In this document: in pieces, positions 1 to 6,074 of the stretch
Layout of the letters: each line of letters starts with the position of its first letter
How positions within the stretch are numbered: position 1 is the stretch's first letter
NCBI GenBank assembly: GCA_029936705.1
Contig: JAPYSD010000231.1
Location: forward strand, 1 to 6,095
Direction: 5' to 3'
Source: Croceicoccus sp.
Lineage (GTDB): Bacteria; Pseudomonadota; Alphaproteobacteria; Sphingomonadales; Sphingomonadaceae
Length of the DNA: 6,095 nucleotides
Notes under the pieces: model-generated
What the model saw: only the letters and a program-made list of their open reading frames with translations
Told to the model about the DNA's origin: nothing
The model's database searches: none
Position numbers and translations under genes: made by a program

Positions 1-1393
1 GGATGGTCCGCAGCTGGTCTTGAGTGCTTCGCAGGTCGGCCATAGTGTTTGTCTGCTCACGCCCACGTGAAGCGTATCGCTCGTTTAGAACGCCGCGGTA
101 GCCCTGAAGAGGCTGGGTAACTCTCTGGACAGCGGCGTCGATGTCCTGAGGTGATATTTTCTGATCGGCCTTGACCCTTTCCACGAGACTTCTGCAGACG
201 TTTCGGGCTGCGTTATATTGGCCGTCATCGAAGGTCTGGATCAGGTCGTCACTGATCGAGATGGCAAGCGCTAGATCGGCCAGATATGAATCCCGCTTGC
301 GTTCATTGTCGGCCAGCTGGGATGTGATCCTCTCGAGGTCAAGTTGAAGTCTCTTGATGGCAAGTTCGCGGTTGTCCGTTGCGAGGGAGCGTTTGATATC
401 GCCCAATTCGTCCTTGGCCTGTTCAAGACGGGTGCGCGTGCTGGTGAGTAGGGTCTGGGCATGATGGTGCTCGCCCTGTTTTGCCTCGAATTGCTTGGTG
501 AGACGGGCTAGGTGGTCCTCCAGTCTCAGTTTCTCGGCATAAGCCTCAACCCAGCGCATCCGCCGGGCCTCTTCCTGCAGTCTGATAATGGCCTGGTAGG
601 TCTTTATCGATCGGGAGACGGCTTCCTTCTGTGCTTCGAGTTCTTCGATCTTTTTCTGAAAGTCTCGCCAAGTGGCCACAGATTCCCGCAGGGTTTCGAT
701 ATCGACCTTGTCGTCGTCGAGCAGGAAGGTCCGTACGAACTGGTTGGCGCTCTCCATCTCATTGAATCGGAGGGCGCGTTTCAGGCTGGTGAGGAAGCGC
801 TTGGGGTCGGCAGTGAAATTCTTGCCTCGCAGGGTAGCAAGGACATGGTTGGTGAAATTGGCGGGTCTTTGCCCGCGATTTTCGAAGCCAGGCGCATTTT
901 TGCGGAGCTTGGCGATTAGATCGTCATGATCGATTGGAAATCGGCCATTCTCGTTCTCAACGAGAAAATCTGAGGTACGAAGCGATTGGTCGGGAGCGAT
1001 GAAAGCGCAAAGAATTTCTTCCGACTGGTCCTGTTCGCGCGCACTGAGACCCATCCCGATGGTCCAAGAGCGTTTGTCGTGCTCGCGTTCGAATACGAGG
1101 GCGAGATAAGTGATGCTGGTCGGCCGCAGCGTCTCATTCTGGATCTTGCCGAGGCAATAATCGCGGACAGACCTCCTGTCGCTTGTTTTACGGCGGCTGC
1201 CATCCTGGTTGCTGCTGGCGTTGAGAGCGAGGTGATTGCTATTGTTGCCAGTGATGACGACCTGAATAGCGTCGAGGATCGACGATTTGCCAGCGCCGTT
1301 CGGACCGACGATGCCGGCTGAACCGCGGATGTCGATGTCCTGCGCGCCGAAGGTGTACCAGTTCACGAGGACTATACGTGACAGGGTAATCAT
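1..1393 (-). CDS. jetC: Wadjet JetC / MksB-like SMC ATPase, N-terminal part (3' end outside window)
   Basis: I translated this frame by hand from the ATG at 1393; it stays open for 464 codons to the window edge. It reads as the N-terminal ATPase head and first coiled-coil arm of an SMC/Rad50-like protein. After a short beta-strand lead with NWYTFG (residues 11-16) comes a Walker A motif GPNGAGKS (30-37), then LDAIQ (40-44). A conserved-looking stretch RRSVRDYCLGK (73-83) resembles the corresponding part of JetC/MksB ATPases. The head runs to about residue 230, followed by heptad-rich, charged helix (about 235-375) typical of an SMC arm. Walker B, signature motif and hinge are not visible because the gene is truncated; family members are usually around 1,100 residues. 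In Wadjet, JetC dimers hydrolyse ATP to extrude DNA loops with JetA and JetB. The start codon overlaps the jetB stop as ATGA, so translational coupling is likely. A remote alternative is a housekeeping MksB condensin, which shares this architecture. Confidence 0.9.
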   Translation of the reverse strand, partial: MITLSRIVLVNWYTFGAQDIDIRGSAGIVGPNGAGKSSILDAIQVVITGNNSNHLALNASSNQDGSRRKTSDRRSVRDYCLGKIQNETLRPTSITYLALVFEREHDKRSWTIGMGLSAREQDQSEEILCAFIAPDQSLRTSDFLVENENGRFPIDHDDLIAKLRKNAPGFENRGQRPANFTNHVLATLRGKNFTADPKRFLTSLKRALRFNEMESANQFVRTFLLDDDKVDIETLRESVATWRDFQKKIEELEAQKEAVSRSIKTYQAIIRLQEEARRMRWVEAYAEKLRLEDHLARLTKQFEAKQGEHHHAQTLLTSTRTRLEQAKDELGDIKRSLATDNRELAIKRLQLDLERITSQLADNERKRDSYLADLALAISISDDLIQTFDDGQYNAARNVCRSLVERVKADQKISPQDIDAAVQRVTQPLQGYRGVLNERYASRGREQTNTMADLRSTQDQLRTI

Positions 1394-2088
1394 TGTTCGG
1401 AGGCCTCGTCTCGTGAAATGTCTTCGGGTTCGTGTTCGACCGGATCCGCAGAATCGTTTGCGCCGGGGTCTATGTTGAGATCACTGGAATCGTCGTAGCC
1501 CTGAGCAGCGATGAACTCCTCGATCCGCTCAAGATAGGCCTCGCCGGTTACGTCCCGAATGGTGGGGCGGATGATGATCGCAAGGCCGCTCTCTTCTGGG
1601 AATTCGTCGCCATATGCGATCAGGTTGCGGTGATACATGGCGCGCAGGATTTCCTTCACGCGCGGCCAACTCGGACGCTGGCGGCCTGTTATGGTTTCAT
1701 AGCGCTCGAGAAGGACCATCGTCGTGGTTTCGACTTGCCCGTGTTCCTCGATCTCGAAAGCGGCAACCCCGCGCTCGTAAGCATCTCGCAGAGAAAGCAG
1801 GAGGATCGTCTCGTCTATCGGAAGCCGAGACCGGGCCTGACTCTCAAGCGGTATGAGGGCGATGGTGAGGTCGCGATCCGATACGACCATCTTCAGGCCA
1901 AGCGCATCAAACAGGTCTGAAAAGTAACCTCTGAAGCGGATGATCAGGTCGTAGGTTGACCGGGCATTGTGATCCTCCCGGTGGATGGTCTGGTGGCGCA
2001 GCATGTAGCTGGAGGCTGCACGGAATTGTGACGCCTCGAAATCCTGTGCGCGTGGCTTATCGAGGAGGTCCTGCAGATCAAACAGCAT
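1390..2088 (-). CDS. jetB: Wadjet JetB / MksE-like subunit (DUF4194 family)
   Basis: This is a 232-residue protein with an ATG start inside the end of jetA (11-bp overlap) and a TGA stop that overlaps the jetC start by 4 bp. The N-terminal half has the pattern of the DUF4194/JetB family: a helix ending in SYMLRHQTIHRED (27-39), then YDLIIRFRGYFSDLFDALG (46-64) and a strand with LTIALIP (74-80). A second winged-helix-like unit follows, with RPSWPRVKEILRAMYHRNLI (138-157) and the strand LAIIIRPTI (169-177). Known role: JetB is the KITE-like (MksE-like) dimer subunit that binds the JetA kleisin and regulates the JetC ATPase. The last 35 or so residues (198-232) are strongly acidic and look disordered. 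No strong ribosome-binding site precedes the start, which fits re-initiation from jetA. The family call rests on pattern and gene order, not on a database search. Confidence 0.88.
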   Translation of the reverse strand: MLFDLQDLLDKPRAQDFEASQFRAASSYMLRHQTIHREDHNARSTYDLIIRFRGYFSDLFDALGLKMVVSDRDLTIALIPLESQARSRLPIDETILLLSLRDAYERGVAAFEIEEHGQVETTTMVLLERYETITGRQRPSWPRVKEILRAMYHRNLIAYGDEFPEESGLAIIIRPTIRDVTGEAYLERIEEFIAAQGYDDSSDLNIDPGANDSADPVEHEPEDISRDEASEQ

Positions 2089-3586
2089 TTGGCGTGTCTC
2101 GTTCGTTGGTCTCGATGCGCTCGACGGTGAAGTCGCGGCAAGTTGTCCATTCGGTTTCCAGAAGGGGCCCGCCCTTGAAGGTTATGCGCCAGCGATTGGC
2201 GAGTTGGGTATTCCCCATGGACGGGATCAGTCTCAGTCTCTGGAAGATGATCGCCTGTTGGGTGTCCTCGACCGGGAAAGACGAGGCGTCCAATGCATCG
2301 TTCGATTTAGCTGCCTCATCGAGATAGGCTTCTATCTGAACGGGGGTGATATTGTGTCTTTGGAGGTATTCCCGCCGCCTGTGGTCATATTCCTTGATGA
2401 GCGGATCGGGCTCTTGAATAGGTATGGCGCTGGGCTGTACGCGGGCCTTGGCGGTCCTTGGCGTGGCAAGGTCATCGGGACCCCAGCAGCGAACATGCCC
2501 GGAAAGATCGGTGTCGACAGGAACTTCGATCTTGTCACCTGCTATGGATGCAAGGGAACTGATGGCACGGGTTAGGCGGGTGGAGATCGTGCCATCGATC
2601 TGGCTCATATAGGCGATATAGCGGCTAATCCGCCTTTCGATGCGCAGCCGGATGACATCGATTTCATCAAGACGCTCGTCGGCGCGCCAGAACACGGTTT
2701 TTACTTGGTAAAGCTGCTGGAGCACCTTTGAATGTGCTTCTTCCGATGTGGCTGCAAGGCCTTGTTCAAGGTAGCCTTTTGCGAGGGCGTCGATGATCTG
2801 CTCATCGCTTTCGTAGAGGCTGATGGCAGATATGATCTTGTCGCGATGTCGGAATGGATTGTTGCGGATCTTGAGCGCGCGATAATCGGCGATGAGCGTG
2901 TTTTCGACAAAGCGATCGAAGAAATGGAACAGGACTTCTGCAGGATCACGACGGACTGCCAGGGTGCGCTCGTAGATTCGCAGAGAGCCGACAACAGCCG
3001 TTAGGTGCTGTTGGAAGCGTCGGGCTTGCCGAGCGCATTCGGAGAGTGAAGTGGAGCGTTCGAAGGGTTCCTCGCCGAGCTTTTCGATGACTGCTTCGAT
3101 AGCTGACAAGGTACCGCCGAAGTGGAGGGCCTCGCCTTTGTCGATGCCATCCAGCGCTTCGTAGAGCATCGAAATCGAGGCATCGATATCGACGTTGATA
3201 ATGTAGCCTTGGAGGTGTTCCTGAATCCAGCCGGCGTCCAAGAGCCGCTTGTAGACCCTATTCGGGTTTTGGCTAAGTTCAGCCTTGCTAGAATCAGTGA
3301 CTTGTTCGCTTTCAGCGTCGGCTTCGAGATACTCATCGCTTTCGAAATCGCGGGCCATGTCCGCGTTTCGTTGGATCTCGATCTCTATGAAGGCGACGAT
3401 GTCGTCCTTGCGATGCGTTCCGAAACTCTCGCCATCGAAGAAGGCGTGATAAAGGGATAGCAGAAGCTTTGCGTAGGCACTTCGGGCTGGAGATGCGAGG
3501 GGTGCGAAGAGGCGCGAAGGTAGGTGCGAGAATAGCGCGTCAGTTTGGTCGCTCGAATGCTGAGCATCTGTTTTTTTCGTAAGCAT
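2078..3586 (-). CDS. jetA: Wadjet JetA / MksF-like kleisin subunit
   Basis: This is a 502-residue protein starting at ATG 3586. Near the N-terminus it has LFSHLPSRLFAPLASPAR (18-35), then a helical stretch YAKLLLSLYHAFF (38-50), as in the JetA family of the Wadjet anti-plasmid system (not obviously the DUF3375 form of type I, so more likely a type II/III-like JetA). A winged-helix-like segment around 107-135 (NRVYKRLLDAGWIQ followed by a strand with GYIINVD) fits the kleisin N-terminal domain. An acidic insert (80-98) precedes it. Long amphipathic helices fill about 135-345, and a smaller C-terminal domain (about 390-502) contains KEYDHRRREYLQRHNITP (398-415). Known role: JetA is the kleisin that bridges the JetC heads and recruits JetB. 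It begins 80 bp after the preceding gene and overlaps jetB by 11 bp. The ribosome-binding site is weak (an AGG about 10 bp upstream), so a start slightly downstream cannot be excluded. Subtype assignment needs a profile search. Confidence 0.85.
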   Translation of the reverse strand: MLTKKTDAQHSSDQTDALFSHLPSRLFAPLASPARSAYAKLLLSLYHAFFDGESFGTHRKDDIVAFIEIEIQRNADMARDFESDEYLEADAESEQVTDSSKAELSQNPNRVYKRLLDAGWIQEHLQGYIINVDIDASISMLYEALDGIDKGEALHFGGTLSAIEAVIEKLGEEPFERSTSLSECARQARRFQQHLTAVVGSLRIYERTLAVRRDPAEVLFHFFDRFVENTLIADYRALKIRNNPFRHRDKIISAISLYESDEQIIDALAKGYLEQGLAATSEEAHSKVLQQLYQVKTVFWRADERLDEIDVIRLRIERRISRYIAYMSQIDGTISTRLTRAISSLASIAGDKIEVPVDTDLSGHVRCWGPDDLATPRTAKARVQPSAIPIQEPDPLIKEYDHRRREYLQRHNITPVQIEAYLDEAAKSNDALDASSFPVEDTQQAIIFQRLRLIPSMGNTQLANRWRITFKGGPLLETEWTTCRDFTVERIETNERDTPNAV

Positions 3587-3666
3587 CGCGAAACTACCTA
3601 TAGCTATCCCTGGCTGCTCATTGGCCGAATCGTGTCCTACGCCGGTGGACGATATATAAAGTCTCT
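3587..3666 (-). promoter_or_regulatory. 80-bp spacer before jetA, possible weak internal promoter
   Basis: This is the only sizeable gap inside the minus-strand gene run. On the minus strand it opens with a TTTATATATC stretch (3660-3651), which could serve as a -10 element, and closes with GATAGCTATAGG shortly before the jetA start. No convincing -35 at normal spacing accompanies either, and I see no hairpin plus T-run that would act as a terminator. Jet transcription could therefore come by readthrough from the upstream genes, from a weak promoter here, or from a promoter needing a non-housekeeping sigma factor. Confidence 0.25.
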
Positions 3667-4116
3667 TCAGCTAACCTGTTTCACCTCGCAGCCAAGCATT
3701 TCAGCTGCAATTCGCGCCTTGAACAGAGCATGTCGTATGATGGCGGCATGGGGATTCGACAGCCGAATATAGGCTTTCACTGCGCGGGATGTCGCCTTTT
3801 CGACGATGACGAAATCGACCTTCAGCCGAACGAGATCGCGTCTGACCAGTCTAGGGATGGATTCAGGACACGCAACGAGGCGAGCGAGCGGCGCGTTTTG
3901 AACGACGAGCGAATATGGACCGGCATGCTGCAGGATCTCAGCGGGATAGCCCATATCGGCGGCTGGCGCGCGCTCCCATGGGAGTCCGCTCAACAGCGTT
4001 TCGTCCACATGCGGAGGCGCACCGAATAGAAATCCAGTGCGCGCCTGCCAGTAGGCTCCAAGAAACACGGCGGCGGCCACCAGGGGAAGCACCGATGTGA
4101 TGGTGATGCCTTGCAC
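3667..4116 (-). CDS. Small membrane-anchored protein of unknown function
   Basis: I do not recognise this 149-residue protein. It starts with GTG at 4116, supported by a GGAG ribosome-binding site 7 bp upstream. Residues 4-22 (ITITSVLPLVAAAVFLGAY) form one hydrophobic segment, which may be a transmembrane anchor or an uncleaved signal; there is no positive charge before it, whereas QAR follows it, so orientation is uncertain. The rest is soluble-looking: a Pro-rich part (33-60), a strand with YSLVVQNAPLARLV (68-81), then a basic strand-helix unit RRDLVRLKVDFVIVEKATSR (92-111), and a C-terminal helix ending in EMLGCEVKQVS. Two cysteines (83 and 143) are present. It begins 22 bp after the sigma-like gene and is very likely cotranscribed with it; it lies 80 bp before jetA. 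The tight link suggests it works with the sigma-like protein, but its sequence gives no biochemical clue. Confidence 0.7.
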   Translation of the reverse strand: MQGITITSVLPLVAAAVFLGAYWQARTGFLFGAPPHVDETLLSGLPWERAPAADMGYPAEILQHAGPYSLVVQNAPLARLVACPESIPRLVRRDLVRLKVDFVIVEKATSRAVKAYIRLSNPHAAIIRHALFKARIAAEMLGCEVKQVS

Positions 4117-4123
4117 AGCGTAG

Positions 4124-4127
4124 CTCC
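4124..4127 (-). promoter_or_regulatory. Ribosome-binding site deciding the GTG start at 4116
   Basis: The minus strand reads GGAG, then a 7-base spacer, then GTG at 4116-4114. No ATG lies at the N-terminal end of this frame, and starting further in would remove the hydrophobic segment, so this site supports the GTG start. Confidence 0.6.
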
Positions 4128-4138
4128 GCCGCGCCCCT

Positions 4139-5596
4139 TCAGCCCGACCCCCGCCGGATCCGAATGATAGAACACTTCTCGCCGATGGCGGTCATGTCGG
4201 AGCAGATACGCTGAGCATCGAGCCAGGCCAGCGGCGCAAATGCGAGGGAACTCTCGCGTTCGATGGCGCCTGGAACATAGGCGATCTGGAGATCGGAAAA
4301 CTCCGCATGCTTGGCCCGTTCGGCAGGGGCTGCGATGCGTATCTCGCCCTTGTCGCCGTGGACGTCGAGCTTGACGGCATAGGACTGGTCCGAGACGGCG
4401 GGCGGCGAGACTGGCAGCGCCTTGGCCGCGACGCCTTGCGAAGCGAGCGCTGCCATGGCGGCGGCGGCAATCGTCGCTGCCTTGGCCTTCGCGCGAAATG
4501 GCAGGACGTTCTGCTCGGGGCGCCGAGTGGACGCCTTGCGCTCGCCTGCCATGAAGGCGCTGCGCGCGCGCTGCAGGAAGTTGGGGCGCACGACATTCGC
4601 GTCAGACGTCTCGGCCGGCAGATCGAGCTCTTGCTGCTCTGCCTTGGCGAAGGCGAGGTCTTCAACGATCTCGGTGTCGGCGACGTCGTTGGCTGCCTGT
4701 GCGGCCTCGGCGAACTCGACGGGCGGCAGGGCCGGAAGGGCCGGGATGCGCTCGTAGGTGTTCGAGGGCTGGAGTTCGGCGGTCTCGCTCAGGCGGACGT
4801 CGATCTCGGCGTGCTCCTTGTAGAGCGCGACGGCGAGGTTCCATTGGCGGGCGCAATCGTCGGTGATGTCGACGCCGCCCGGTACCGAGCCGATCTTGTT
4901 GAACTGGGCCTGGGTGCTGGCAGTGATCTGCCGGATGCGTTCGCGGGTCAGGTCGTAGATGACAGCGACGTCATTGGCGCAGACTTCTTGGAGTTCACGA
5001 AGAATGAAAATGTGAATGTCGCGCATCCCGTTGAGGATGGTGCGGGGCTGGACACAGCCGCCTGCCTCGAACTGGCTGACACGCTGGGAGATCATCTGTG
5101 CGAAGATCTCGTCCATGCGGCGATAGAGCAGCGCCTTCTCGGCGTTATCATCGATGCTGGCCTCGGCTTCGGGATTGAGGTCGTTGAGCTCGGTGAAGTC
5201 CCGGCCGTCGGGGTCATCGTAAACGGACGCATCAATGCTGAACTGCTTGATGTCGAGGTCCTTGGCCAGCGCGCGGCGGCTCGGGAAAAGATGCAGCTCG
5301 AGGGTGCGCAGTTCAGCCATCAGCTTCCAGTGGACGAAGGTGCTGAACGAGGAGCGCTCCGGATCCCAGTTGGCGACGGCGAAATTGATCGCAATCAGCG
5401 AATGCTGCTGAATGTCGTCCTCGAAATCACGCATGCCCTTGCGGGAGACCTGTTTGCGGATGGATGGCCGCAAGATTTCGTAGATCGACCAGGTCAGCCG
5501 ATCGGTTTCACGGCGCATGCGCGAGGCTGAAAGCCCGCTCGCCGGAAGGTCCTGAAGTTTCGCCGCAACGGCGTCGAGTTCTTTGAGCGTCCGCAT
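4139..5596 (-). CDS. Sigma-70-like DNA-binding protein fused to a membrane segment and C-terminal extracytoplasmic domain
   Basis: The 485-residue protein (numbered from ATG 5596) has two halves. The N-terminal half follows sigma-70 order. Region 2 has DFEDDIQQ (57-64) and WDPERSSFSTFVHWKLMAEL (77-96), matching the core-binding and -10-recognition helices. A linker with FSIDAS and acidic residues (119-150) resembles RpoH/RpoD-type proteins. Region 4 ends in TRERIRQI (217-224), the classical recognition helix of the -35-binding HTH. A low-complexity acidic/Ala/Pro linker follows (about 265-335). A basic patch FRAKAK (367-372) then precedes an Ala-rich hydrophobic stretch (373-391) and an AKA site (391-393). 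The final 80 or so residues look like a small beta-rich domain with two cysteines (465, 475). Inferred topology: DNA-binding part in the cytoplasm, C-terminus outside. ATG 5596 is preferred because GGGGG lies 5 bp upstream; a TTG at 5608 would add four residues and overlap that site. The target promoters are unknown. It could be a degenerate regulator and not a true sigma factor. Confidence 0.82.
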   Translation of the reverse strand: MRTLKELDAVAAKLQDLPASGLSASRMRRETDRLTWSIYEILRPSIRKQVSRKGMRDFEDDIQQHSLIAINFAVANWDPERSSFSTFVHWKLMAELRTLELHLFPSRRALAKDLDIKQFSIDASVYDDPDGRDFTELNDLNPEAEASIDDNAEKALLYRRMDEIFAQMISQRVSQFEAGGCVQPRTILNGMRDIHIFILRELQEVCANDVAVIYDLTRERIRQITASTQAQFNKIGSVPGGVDITDDCARQWNLAVALYKEHAEIDVRLSETAELQPSNTYERIPALPALPPVEFAEAAQAANDVADTEIVEDLAFAKAEQQELDLPAETSDANVVRPNFLQRARSAFMAGERKASTRRPEQNVLPFRAKAKAATIAAAAMAALASQGVAAKALPVSPPAVSDQSYAVKLDVHGDKGEIRIAAPAERAKHAEFSDLQIAYVPGAIERESSLAFAPLAWLDAQRICSDMTAIGEKCSIIRIRRGSG

Positions 5597-5631
5597 GATT
5601 GCCCCCAAGCTTTGCTATTCGATCCGGGGGT

Positions 5632-5661
5632 AAAATAGTTTCCACTGCGCAAGCTTTGCAA
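5632..5661 (-). promoter_or_regulatory. Candidate promoter of the sigma-like gene
   Basis: On the minus strand, TTGCAA (5661-5656) and TATTTT (5637-5632) are separated by 18 bp, a reasonable housekeeping-type pair. Transcription would begin near 5625, leaving a leader of about 30 bases before ATG 5596 and only about 17 before the alternative TTG 5608, which further favours the ATG. The prediction is by eye and could be fortuitous. Confidence 0.4.
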
Positions 5662-5663
5662 GC
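5649..5663. repeat. Direct repeat GCAAGC-TTT-GCAAGC over the -35 element
   Basis: GCAAGC occurs at 5649-5654 and again at 5658-5663, 9 bp apart, overlapping the candidate -35 of the sigma-like gene. Its position would suit an operator for a repressor or an autoregulatory site. Six-base repeats are short, so chance is possible. Confidence 0.35.
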
Positions 5664-5665
5664 GG

Positions 5666-5762
5666 TTTTAGGATGGGAAAACAGCATGAAAAGGCGTTAA
5701 TCTTATTTCAACCTAGAAAGCCCGCAGAACTGCTGGATTGTGCAAAAATGCCCATCCTAAAA
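5666..5762. repeat. 12-bp long-range inverted repeat upstream of the sigma-like gene
   Basis: TTTTAGGATGGG at 5666-5677 is matched exactly by its reverse complement CCCATCCTAAAA at 5751-5762, with 73 bp between the arms. The proximal arm sits just upstream of the candidate -35. Perfect 12-base arms this close are unlikely by chance in about 100 bp. They could be paired binding sites for a regulator (possibly looping DNA), or the two sides of a divergent control region. A related TTAGGATCG lies at 5951-5959, next to the ribosome-binding site of the plus-strand small ORF. Confidence 0.55.
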
Positions 5763-5806
5763 AAAATTTTCCGTAATGGGCTAATCGACCGAAAATCGGC
5801 ATTTTC
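5743..5806. promoter_or_regulatory. AT-rich block with nested palindromes
   Basis: This stretch holds an A8T4 tract (about 5759-5770) flanked by GCCCAT (5750-5755) and ATGGGC (5776-5781), a second pair AAAATGCC (5745-5752) / GGCATTTT (5798-5805), and the small dyad CCGA-AAA-TCGG (5789-5799). The A/T tract would be bent or easily melted. It lies between the sigma-like gene and the plus-strand ORF, so a divergent regulatory region is the simplest reading. A replication or partition site cannot be excluded, but no DnaA box or iteron series is visible. Confidence 0.35.
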
Positions 5807-5962
5807 TGAGCCATTTTGAAGGTTAAGACGCGCGCCCAAAGACGGTTACTGGCTGACGCTACGGCTGAGGAGGGAACAAAGTTCGCCGGGCTTAAACCGG
5901 CTGAAAGACGGTATCGCAGGGGTTGCGGCACGCAGATATTTAGATCGGGATTAGGATCGTTA

Positions 5963-6064
5963 ATGCCGTTTGCGGATCATTTGCGGAATGGAGCTGGACG
6001 GAGCATGACTTGGGCTGGCGCCGCTGCGGCAGCCGTTACCCTCATCGGCGGTTCTATCCTATAA
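5963..6064 (+). CDS. Possible 33-residue single-span membrane peptide
   Basis: An ATG at 5963 follows AGGA (5953-5956) at a 6-base spacing, and encodes MPFADHLRNGAGRS followed by a hydrophobic stretch TWAGAAAAAVTLIGGSIL (16-33) that ends at TAA. The basic N-terminal part and hydrophobic C-terminus give an N-in single membrane span. The same frame is open back to TTG 5816 (82 residues), but the ATG has the better initiation signal. A possible next gene starts about 10 bp downstream, so it could be the leader gene of a divergent operon. No family is recognised, and an ORF this short can arise by chance. Confidence 0.35.
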   Translation: MPFADHLRNGAGRSMTWAGAAAAAVTLIGGSIL

Positions 6065-6074
6065 CCACGGGGTG

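Larger units (their letters stand above)
5597..5962. other. Intergenic region between the sigma-like gene and the plus-strand small ORF
   Basis: I find no convincing gene here. It contains the promoter, repeats and AT-rich block listed separately. From about 5820 to 5960 composition returns to higher GC. An AGGAGGG at about 5868-5875 looks like a ribosome-binding site but has no start codon at a suitable distance, and a short GCCGG/CCGGC dyad (5885-5901) follows. The plus-strand frame is open from TTG 5816 through to the small ORF, but that TTG lacks a ribosome-binding site. Confidence 0.5.

Noticed and set aside
916..1203. 95-codon minus-strand frame and other short frames across 1-1390
   Set aside because: They are out of frame with the continuous jetC reading, which carries a Walker A motif and runs uninterrupted to the edge.
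3587..3666. Rho-independent terminator before jetA
   Set aside because: No GC-rich stem followed by a T-run is present on the minus strand in this spacer.
4307..5530. Long 407-codon open frame on the plus strand opposite the sigma-like gene
   Set aside because: It is rich in Gly, Leu, Val and Asp with no domain pattern, as expected of the antisense of a GC-rich gene; the minus strand has recognisable sigma motifs, so this is a shadow.
5597..5608. TTG start at 5608 for the sigma-like protein
   Set aside because: It adds four residues, overlaps the GGGGG site that serves ATG 5596, and would leave a very short leader from the predicted promoter.
5713..5931. 72-codon minus-strand frame upstream of the sigma-like gene
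   Set aside because: It crosses the AT-rich palindromic region, has no ribosome-binding site and shows no recognisable features.
5816..5962. N-terminal extension of the plus-strand small ORF from TTG 5816
   Set aside because: There is no ribosome-binding site before the TTG, while ATG 5963 has a well-spaced AGGA.
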